A stretch of DNA of 64,000 nucleotides from Botrimarina hoheduenensis (lineage in GTDB: Bacteria > Planctomycetota > Planctomycetia > Pirellulales > Lacipirellulaceae): assembly GCF_007859815.1 (NCBI RefSeq), contig NZ_SJPH01000003.1:237842-301841 (forward strand), in the 5' to 3' direction. The notes beneath the pieces are model-generated. The model was not told the DNA's origin and searched no databases. It saw only the letters and a program-made list of their open reading frames with translations. The translations under genes were made by a program, and so were the position numbers. Position 1 is the stretch's first letter. Every line of letters begins with the position of its first letter. Below, one piece after another: positions 57,923-64,000 of this stretch.

Positions 57923-60028
57923 TCAATCGATCGTGATCCAATGCGTGGCGGAACGGACCGTTCCCGGCTCAGCCTGGGCCTGTAATCGCACGGGCCCGGC
58001 ACCCAATTCGGCAGCCATGACGCGGATGACGCCCACCGGGCCGGTGATGCGCCCGACTTCGCGTGCGTTGTGCAGCAGCACGATCGAGTCGGCACCCTGA
58101 GCCGACACCTCAACTGGTACGACGTCGTTCAAACGCCAATCGCTCGGCTTGACCGCTAGCTTGACGTCGCGAGCGACTGCTTTCCCCCCGTCGCCCGGTT
58201 TCTCAAGATCGCCCCGCTTGCCGGATTGGTCGGGCTTAGACTCCGCTCCGGCCAACGGCTCCGGATCAGCGGGCTGGGCTGCTCGCTGAAGATTGCTCGG
58301 GGTTTCGATCTCCGCGACACGCAGCCGCTGCGGCTCGAGCGGCCCCGTACCGACACCGACACAGCGCAGCTCATGCCAGCCCGCACCAAACTCAGCCGGA
58401 TCGACCACCGCGCCTCGCCCCGTGGGCAGCCGCAGCCGCAGCCGACCATCAACAAACAGTTCCCAGTAAGCCGTCGTCGGAGCAGGCCCCGATAGGTTTG
58501 CCCCAACGTGCGGAGTCAAACGAAACGCGCCCGGTGGCAGCGGCGGCTCGGCCGGGGATTCTGCGGGAGCCAAGGCGGTCTGATCGGTCGGGGCGGTAGC
58601 CGGCGCGAGCGAACGCAACGGCTTGAGTTGGGGCCCCCCCTTAGCGGAATCACTGGAGGTCACCGGAAGCGAGAAATCCAGCTTCAGCGAGGTGAGGTTC
58701 GAGGCGTTGTCCTTTGCCGGCGCTGCCGAGGCGATGTCCGTCGGTCGATTGAGCGTCGTCTGGCGGTCTTCCGGCCAACCTTCGAGCCGCATGGCCGGAC
58801 GATCGGCCCAAGGCTGACAGAGCGGATCGCCGACGATCAGCAGCTGATAAGGCGAGGCAACCGACTGGTAATAGGCCTCTGCCAGCGAGCTGCCGCGACG
58901 GTAGTGAATCTGGATCGAGGGCAGCGGAAACTTGGCTTGGACCGCGTAGGGTTCTTCAACCGTTCCTGACGCGCCGGTGGCCCCCCGCCGAATCAGCTCT
59001 GAAAGCGGCGTCTGCTTGGCGTCGAGCGCAAAGTTGCCGCCGGTGCTTGTCAGGTGCTCGCAGATAGCGCCGGGTTCGATGACTAGCCCTGCCTGTTCGA
59101 GGGGCAGAACGGCTGCCCCCAGCGTCATGCCGGCCACGCGCGTGCCCGGTCGTGGCAGCGTCCCCTCCTCGACCGAGGCCCGCGCCCCCAGCCCGGTCAG
59201 TACGGCAGCGGCCGCCGGATAGCACCCGTGGCGGGTCTTGGATCGAACGTTGCTGTTCTTCACAAAGCAGAACACGCCTTGGGGCGGCGTCACTTCGGCC
59301 TGAACCGCACGCTCCAGCAACGCGATGACTTCTTGAACGCTGTTGCCACGCCCGGTGGTGACCCCCAGCACGGTCGACATCAGATAGCGCCGGGCCTGCG
59401 GTGCCCGGTCTTGGCGGACGCCGCCGCGCAGCCAGCGGTAACGGCCCCGGAAAGCGCGGGTGGGGGTTTCGCCGAGCTGCTGGCACTGACTCAGATTGGC
59501 TCCCGCCGGGCCGGACAGGTAGTAGTTCGCGTCGTTGCCAAGGTAGGCCGGCTGCTTGGCCAAAATCGCCTGCCAGAAGTAGGTGGCACCGGTCAGCGAG
59601 GCCACGGGCATCAATTGCCGAGGGGGCCGCGCCGCTTGGGGAAAATCCGCCCGAAGATCGATCTGCCAGGGAAAGCCGCAGCTGTAGGCGATCGTGTCGA
59701 TCTGAACCGCGAGTCCCCGCCGGTCGATCTCCGCCAGCACGGGTTGCAAGATCTGCTCGCGAAACGTGTCGCCGTTGGTTTTCTCGGGATTTCCCTGGTA
59801 ATCGATGGCGATGACGTTCATCGCGGGAAGGTTGCGCAAACGGACGTAGTGGTTCGCGACTTCTTTCGAATCGGGGCGGTTGAGATTCACCACCAGCGCC
59901 ACTCCCTCGGGGCCCCCGCCGGCCCCCGCGAAGCCGGCAGCCACCAGGGCCATCAGCCCGGCGACCGCTCGGGCCGCCCACCACGCGCCGTAAACGCCAA
60001 GTCGAGTTATAGTAGGGGCTTGGGTCAC
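57923..60028 (-). CDS. TIGR03790 family secreted protein
   Basis: A 701-residue protein with a signal-peptide-like N-terminus (WWAARAVAGLMALVAAGFAGA). The TIGR03790 region follows, with VALVVNLNRPDSKEVANHYVRLRNLP, AIDYQGNPEKTNGDTFREQI, YSCGFPWQIDLRADFP and LLIVGDPLCQPW. The C-terminal 250 residues are Ig-like (AYWELFVDGRLRLRLPTGRG, WHELRCVGVG, ending THWITID). From memory, TIGR03790 proteins occur only in genomes with an exosortase, which ties this locus to PEP-CTERM sorting. The GTG start (60028) is 19 bases from the start of the divergent kinase gene; the frame is open to 60106, inside the kinase gene. Confidence 0.8.
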   Translation of the reverse strand: MTQAPTITRLGVYGAWWAARAVAGLMALVAAGFAGAGGGPEGVALVVNLNRPDSKEVANHYVRLRNLPAMNVIAIDYQGNPEKTNGDTFREQILQPVLAEIDRRGLAVQIDTIAYSCGFPWQIDLRADFPQAARPPRQLMPVASLTGATYFWQAILAKQPAYLGNDANYYLSGPAGANLSQCQQLGETPTRAFRGRYRWLRGGVRQDRAPQARRYLMSTVLGVTTGRGNSVQEVIALLERAVQAEVTPPQGVFCFVKNSNVRSKTRHGCYPAAAAVLTGLGARASVEEGTLPRPGTRVAGMTLGAAVLPLEQAGLVIEPGAICEHLTSTGGNFALDAKQTPLSELIRRGATGASGTVEEPYAVQAKFPLPSIQIHYRRGSSLAEAYYQSVASPYQLLIVGDPLCQPWADRPAMRLEGWPEDRQTTLNRPTDIASAAPAKDNASNLTSLKLDFSLPVTSSDSAKGGPQLKPLRSLAPATAPTDQTALAPAESPAEPPLPPGAFRLTPHVGANLSGPAPTTAYWELFVDGRLRLRLPTGRGAVVDPAEFGAGWHELRCVGVGTGPLEPQRLRVAEIETPSNLQRAAQPADPEPLAGAESKPDQSGKRGDLEKPGDGGKAVARDVKLAVKPSDWRLNDVVPVEVSAQGADSIVLLHNAREVGRITGPVGVIRVMAAELGAGPVRLQAQAEPGTVRSATHWITID

Positions 60029-60047
60029 ACCATCTCGGGGGTTACGA

Positions 60048-60923
60048 ATGGCCGGTCTGGGCTCTTTCTTCAAGTCGATGCTCGATGGCGGCAAGGTGGA
60101 TATCACCAGCCGCTATGAGATCTTACGCGATGCGGTGTCGGGCACGATGTCTGACTTCCACAAGGCACGCGATCGTAAGACCAAGGAAATCGTCGGGGTA
60201 AAGATCCTCGATATGAAGAAGACGGATCAACTCGAGTCTCGGTTCCGTGGTTTGAACAAACCCAGCGAAGGCCAAATCGCGACGAGCTTTGATCACCCGT
60301 ACATCGTCAAGACGTTTTCCTACGGCACCACCTCCAAGAACGAGCAGTTTTTGGTGATGGAGTTTCTGGACGGTCCGGGTCTGAACTCGGTCATTATCGG
60401 CCGCGATCCGCGGCTGAAGGGCAATCGGCTAACACTGATGCGTCAGGCCGCCGAGGCCCTGGAGGTCGTCCATGCGGCCGGCTATATCCATCGGGACGTC
60501 TGCCCCCGCAACTTTGTTTGCAACAAAGAAGTCACGGGCCTCAAGCTGATCGACTTCGGCCTGACCGTACCGGCCAAAAAGGAGTTCATGCAGCCCGGCA
60601 TTCGCACCGGAACGCCCAACTACATGGCACCCGAGGTGGTCCGGCGCAAGCCAACCGACCACCGGATCGACATCTTCGCGTTTGGGGCGTCGATGTACGA
60701 GATGTTCGCCTTCGATCTGCCCTGGATCCGTGGCACCGACGGGCTTGCGGCGATGAGCCACGGAACGAGCGAACCGCCCCCGCTGCGCGATCGATTTCCG
60801 ACCATCAATCCCGAGCTGGAACGGATCATTATGCAATGCCTGAGCGGAGAGCCCACGGGCCGGCCGGCCTCAATGTCTGCGATCCTCAACCAGCTCAAGA
60901 GGATCAAGCAGGAAGAGGTCTGA
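60048..60923 (+). CDS. Protein kinase with a tyrosine-kinase-like catalytic loop
   Basis: This 291-residue soluble kinase has Lys52 (VGVKILD), catalytic loop HRDVCPRN (148-155), DFG (169-171), APE (194-196) and the GTPNYMAPE of Ser/Thr kinases. It has no membrane helix. The glycine-rich loop is degenerate (RDAVSGTMSDFHKA). In the catalytic loop the Lys of HRDLKxxN is Cys, and the loop fits the PROSITE tyrosine-kinase signature, compare HRDLAARN. A dual or altered specificity is possible. ATG 60048 is 19 bases from the TIGR03790 start; a TATAGT at 60008-60013 may be its -10 box. It is followed by the PVC small basic protein. Confidence 0.85.
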   Translation: MAGLGSFFKSMLDGGKVDITSRYEILRDAVSGTMSDFHKARDRKTKEIVGVKILDMKKTDQLESRFRGLNKPSEGQIATSFDHPYIVKTFSYGTTSKNEQFLVMEFLDGPGLNSVIIGRDPRLKGNRLTLMRQAAEALEVVHAAGYIHRDVCPRNFVCNKEVTGLKLIDFGLTVPAKKEFMQPGIRTGTPNYMAPEVVRRKPTDHRIDIFAFGASMYEMFAFDLPWIRGTDGLAAMSHGTSEPPPLRDRFPTINPELERIIMQCLSGEPTGRPASMSAILNQLKRIKQEEV

Positions 60924-61132
60924 ACCAACCGCACGCCAACCTCAGCCGGAGGGGCCAAAGCCTGCTGGGGGGGGTCCTGATCGGCCTGATAGGGCCTAAC
61001 CGCCTCGCTATGGTCAGCCGAAAGCCTCGTTAAGCACGCCGCACAGGCCTTGAACGCCTCCCCCCCGGCGGCTAACATGCGGGGCTCGACCAGTAATCTA
61101 CGCTAAAAACCCCACAACAACGTGGCGCGGCC

Positions 61133-61336
61133 ATGACCATCGACAAGTCTCTCAAAGTCAAAGCTGGCGGCACTTCCAGCCGCAGCGTCCTGACACGCGT
61201 CGAGCGAATCACCCGGCTCAGCGAGACCGACCGTTGGTCCGAAGGCAGCTCGGCTTTTGGCCTGCCCAAGGTGCGGGTCAAGATCCTGCAGCTGAAGAAG
61301 AAAAAGAAGAAGACCAAGGAAGAAGACGAGAAGTAA
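61133..61336 (+). CDS. Small basic protein characteristic of the PVC superphylum
   Basis: A 67-residue, very basic protein: MTIDKSLKVKAGG, then RSVLTRVERITRLSETDRW, SAFGLPKVRVKI and a run of Lys (KKKKKK). This pattern matches the small basic protein TIGR04137, described from memory as restricted to Planctomycetes, Verrucomicrobia and Chlamydiae and as nucleic-acid-binding. It may be associated with the ribosome or RNA; the role is not known. It follows the kinase on the same strand after 209 bases and may be independently transcribed. Confidence 0.85.
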   Translation: MTIDKSLKVKAGGTSSRSVLTRVERITRLSETDRWSEGSSAFGLPKVRVKILQLKKKKKKTKEEDEK

Positions 61337-61412
61337 GCTCGTCGGGACTTGGCGTCGCTATCCCTCTTCTCTTCTCCTTACCGCCGTGGGCCTGCTTTGC
61401 TGCTGGCTGGCC

Positions 61413-61469
61413 GCTTCCCGGTTGGCTGGACCCGTCCCGGTTGGTAGGACGCTTCCCGGTTGGTAGGTG
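61413..61469. repeat. Three tandem 19-bp units
   Basis: Three consecutive 19-base units share TCCCGGTTGG(C/T): GCTTCCCGGTTGGCTGGAC, CCGTCCCGGTTGGTAGGAC and GCTTCCCGGTTGGTAGGTG. They lie between the small basic protein gene and the convergent secreted-protein gene. No function is suggested by the sequence. Confidence 0.8.
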
Positions 61470-61575
61470 CTCTCCGTCTGAGAGCCATCACACCGCCTGC
61501 GGGTGTGCCGACAAACTGCTGGCTCGCCGAGACTTCTTCGCTAACAAGCCCGGATCACCAACGACCCGCTAGCGC

Positions 61576-62790
61576 CTAGAAGGCGTCGCGGGCAGGTTCG
61601 ATTCGCGACATCCGCGCTGAAACCGACTCGAGGGCCCGGCGTTTGGCTCCCTCAAAGTCACGGCTGCTGAGCTGATCATCGGCCCGGCGGCGAAGCAGTT
61701 CGCTCACCAGTTCGATCGAAGGCGAGGGGGGCAAAGCCCTTCGCTCGGCCTCGCCGAGCCCTTCCCGGTACAGATCGAGAAAACTCTCCTCCAGGGCGAG
61801 TTGTTCTAACTCGGTGGCCCAATCCGATAGCACAAAAGCGTCCGGAGCCGGATCGGCCAAAAGCCGTTGCTGTAGCTCACGCAGCGCCGTGTTGTAACCA
61901 CGCACCCGGGCCGTCAGCTCGGTCAGGTTGACAGAAATCCCGCTCGGGGTGCCAACGATCGGACGCTGAACCTGCTGCTTCAGACCTCTCCGGAGCGGAT
62001 TGACGCTTGCCGTGGGATCGTCGGTAAAAGGATCGCGCCAGTCGAGGGGCGCAGCGGAAGCATGCTGCGACCAGTGGCTACGACCGGGCGAGTGCGGCCC
62101 AACCAGAGTCGGCTCGCTCGTTGCGGGACGGTCGGCCGCCGTGATGGGTTTTTCTACCCGACGCGGCTCAGCGAACTCGCTCGCCGGGGCCAACTGGCCC
62201 CGCGGCGCTGACGGATTCGACAGGTGGGCGTAGGCGTCCCCTGCTTCCGACGAGACCTCTCCAGCGGCGAGCGTCGGCGGAGTTAGGGTAAGCACGCTGT
62301 GCGCGGCATGGTCGGAGCTGCTTTGCTGGGGCAGCAGCGACTGAGGCATGAGCGGGTCGCTGCTCTCCAAAGCTGCGGCCGGAATCGCCGCCATCGGCTC
62401 GACAAGCGGCTCGATCACGCCCCGAGGCTGCTGAAGCGCCGTCCGGCCCAAGAGTCGCGGTGCCCCAGGAAGTTCACCCGAACCGCCCGGCAGAGTCGCG
62501 CGGAACGCGATGTCAAACCAGCGGTGCATCCGCCGATAATCTCCCGCGCTCGGATCGGGCTCTGCCTGCCAAGCGGCCACCATCGCGCGGGCTTCGGTCC
62601 GCAGCCGGGCGGCAGCCGCGGGCTGGTTCCGATAGCGCAGCTCGATCTGCTCTTCGAGGGCCACCAGCCGCGATTCAACGGAAACCATGCCGGTGGCGAT
62701 GGCAGACGGGAGCAGCGTGAGCAACCCGACCAAGATCGCTGCTGAGGAGGCCTTGAAAATCGTTCCAAGCAAGCGGGCGAGAGGGTTCAC
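61576..62790 (-). CDS. Secreted or membrane-anchored protein of unknown function
   Basis: A 404-residue protein with an N-terminal hydrophobic segment (FKASSAAILVGLLTLLPSAIATG), probably a signal anchor. Two helical regions flank a disordered middle rich in Pro, Ser and Thr: residues 36-95 (VESRLVALEEQIELRYRNQP) and 270-400 (VNLTELTARVRGYNTALRELQQRLL, then WATELEQLALEESFLDLYREGLGEAERRAL). The function is unknown. It is convergent with the small basic protein gene. Confidence 0.65.
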   Translation of the reverse strand: MNPLARLLGTIFKASSAAILVGLLTLLPSAIATGMVSVESRLVALEEQIELRYRNQPAAAARLRTEARAMVAAWQAEPDPSAGDYRRMHRWFDIAFRATLPGGSGELPGAPRLLGRTALQQPRGVIEPLVEPMAAIPAAALESSDPLMPQSLLPQQSSSDHAAHSVLTLTPPTLAAGEVSSEAGDAYAHLSNPSAPRGQLAPASEFAEPRRVEKPITAADRPATSEPTLVGPHSPGRSHWSQHASAAPLDWRDPFTDDPTASVNPLRRGLKQQVQRPIVGTPSGISVNLTELTARVRGYNTALRELQQRLLADPAPDAFVLSDWATELEQLALEESFLDLYREGLGEAERRALPPSPSIELVSELLRRRADDQLSSRDFEGAKRRALESVSARMSRIEPARDAF

Positions 62791-63547
62791 GGGTTGGTGC
62801 TCCTTCGGGCCACCGGCGGTCGCCGCCAGGACGTAATCGCCCTCACCCCGGCGACCGACCTCGGGGCCTGTAAGCGTAGGTCATGCTACGCGGCGGTCAA
62901 ATCGGTTGGACTTATGACCGCGAACATTCGGCCTCACAGCGTGCGACTTTGACGGTCCTGCCGATCACGCCAGCCGGCACGGGTGATTCGGCCCGCTGTC
63001 GGGACGTAAGTAACGCGTTGAAGAGCACAAACTGTTTAAACCAACGCCCGCTGCATAGCCAGAACCTCTAGCAACGGCTTTCAATCTGAAAAAACTCTCG
63101 GAGAGGTCGTAGCAACATAGGTGGCGTCTCATCGACGAACCGCTCAATCAACTGGTCTGGCTCTTCGGAAAGCTTCGCGCGTCTTGGTAGAGATTTTGTC
63201 CTGACTCCAACTGTGACAAACATCTGACGTTAGTTCAAAAAGAATCGCCGGATTCACGTTACTTCGCGTGTGGACTGCCGTATAAAAGCCACTCACTAGA
63301 CGGAGCCTTCCGTCCCTTATCCGAAAACCCAAAGTGGCGAGGCTTTCTATTGGCCGCTGCCGAGCCCTACAGGCTCGTTGATCAACCCGCTTGGATGGCG
63401 ATGGGAGATCCGGCACGAATGAGATTTTTAACGCACCATACAAGTTCGGCATCTCCATTCATTGGCTGGTTGCCCGCGGAGAATCGCTCCGCTGCGGCGG
63501 CCGCTTCTGATGACGGCGCTCGATCTACTTACTCAAAGGCGACCCCG
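62791..63547. other. Gene-free region with lower GC content
   Basis: This 757-base region has no supported gene. Open frames at 62883-63071 (+) and 63144-63458 (-) lack features and are treated as chance. The frame of the regulator at the edge is open back to 63191 but has no clear start or domain in this part. GC is visibly lower around 63060-63300 than in the neighbours, and the region may be a remnant of a lost gene or a regulatory stretch. Confidence 0.4.
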
Positions 63548-64000
63548 ATGTACGCCCGCGTAGCCCCTCTGCCGACCAATGGCCTTCTGCTGCTGCACGA
63601 CGTGCGAGGGCCTGCTGAACGCCTGCTGCAAGAGGCCGCTCGGCAGTTGGGGATCGCTTCGCTTCTCACTTCACGCATCGAGGAATGCGCCGTGCATGCC
63701 GAGGGAGCGCGGCCGGTTGGCATCATCGCGCCAACAAAACCAACGGTGAACGCACGGTTTGCGGATCTCGCCGACGCCAGCTTTCGCCGCGCCGTATTCA
63801 TCGGCCTGATTGAGTCCGAGGCCGAACGTCCCGTCTGGCAACGTCTCGCATGGGGCGTCATCAGCCTCAGTGATCCTCCCGAGCGAATCGCCAAGCTGCT
63901 CCAAGACGCCATCCTGATCGCTGATCAGCGCCGGAATGAATGGGATCTCGTTCAGGCTTACCATCGGCGTCGCGAGTCGCTGACCCAGGCCGAAGAAGAG
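63548..64000 (+). CDS. FixJ-like response regulator with degenerate receiver, partial
   Basis: The frame runs off the window edge, so only the first 151 residues are seen. The region VISLSDPPERIAKLLQDAILIADQRR corresponds to the end of a FixJ-type receiver domain, and YHRRRESLTQAEEE to the linker and start of the LuxR-type HTH (compare the usual ESLTPREREV). The phosphoacceptor Asp is not recognisable (IIAPTKP occupies that position), so the receiver is probably phosphorylation-independent. ATG 63548 has AAAGG eight bases upstream. The DNA-binding domain should lie beyond 64000. Confidence 0.55.
   Translation, partial: MYARVAPLPTNGLLLLHDVRGPAERLLQEAARQLGIASLLTSRIEECAVHAEGARPVGIIAPTKPTVNARFADLADASFRRAVFIGLIESEAERPVWQRLAWGVISLSDPPERIAKLLQDAILIADQRRNEWDLVQAYHRRRESLTQAEEE

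Noticed and set aside
62883..63071. 62-residue open frame downstream of the secreted-protein gene
   Set aside because: No ribosome-binding site or recognisable feature; the length is expected by chance in this composition.
63144..63458. 104-residue open frame on the minus strand
   Set aside because: It lies in a lower-GC gene-free region, has no Shine-Dalgarno, domain or signal peptide, and overlaps the open frame of the regulator on the other strand.

Overview
The window looks like a chromosomal segment of a planctomycete, probably of the Pirellulales type (the order is an inference). The support is high GC, a DUF1559 prepilin-type protein, PEP-CTERM proteins with dockerin-like calcium loops, the small basic PVC-superphylum protein, a TIGR03790 protein, a secreted Ni superoxide dismutase, a sulfatase, and a planctomycete-style EF-Tu switch I. 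No phage, insertion sequence, CRISPR array or rRNA operon was seen.

Layout. 1-4033 (+): secreted, surface-sorted proteins. These are a seven-bladed FG-GAP propeller, a fused pair of dockerin/PEP-CTERM units broken by an in-frame TAA, and a protein that is only signal peptide, dockerin and PEP-CTERM. 3985-23075 (-): the core gene-expression block, read right to left as tRNA-Thr(TGT), tRNA-Tyr(GTA), tRNA-Gly(TCC), tRNA-Thr(GGT), tuf, tRNA-Trp, secE, nusG, rplK, rplA, rplJ, rplL, rpoB, rpoC, rpsL, rpsG, fusA. Terminator-like hairpins after rpoC and rpsG suggest that rpsL-rpsG and fusA are separate transcripts. 23221-24930 (-): a sigma-70 factor with three apparent helix-turn-helix modules ahead of its core. 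25224-31872: a secreted protein, a membrane-anchored protein abutting lemA, glgC, a small TTG-start protein, a glycosyltransferase and an alpha/beta-hydrolase that lacks its catalytic serine. 31887-35977: Ni-SOD, two membrane proteins, a Na+/Ca2+ exchanger and CorA. 35992-38603 (-): the lysine/diaminopimelate operon dapA-dapD-dapB, with a plant-type DapB. 38844-48901: a DUF2089 regulator with a membrane partner, sulfatase, gyrA, a FAD oxidoreductase, a degenerate histidine phosphatase, rpe, scpB and smpB. 48926-62790: a DUF1559 protein, a FloA flotillin, a leftward run of envelope genes (TIGR03790, a giant TPR protein, a secreted acidic protein, a lipoprotein), a kinase with a tyrosine-kinase-like catalytic loop, the PVC small basic protein and a secreted hypothetical. 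63548-64000: the start of a FixJ-like regulator with a degenerate receiver, cut by the window edge.

How the parts fit. The tRNA-tuf-rif-str block supplies transcription and translation. The PEP-CTERM substrates at the left and the TIGR03790/TPR cluster at the right point to an exosortase-type protein-sorting system whose exosortase lies outside the window. Seven gene-free stretches hold short tandem repeats with periods of 11 to 19 bp, next to tuf, secE, fusA, glgC, floA and others. This recurring non-coding structure is not explained by any gene. Many starts are GTG or TTG; they were chosen from Shine-Dalgarno-like sequences or domain boundaries and are provisional where stated.
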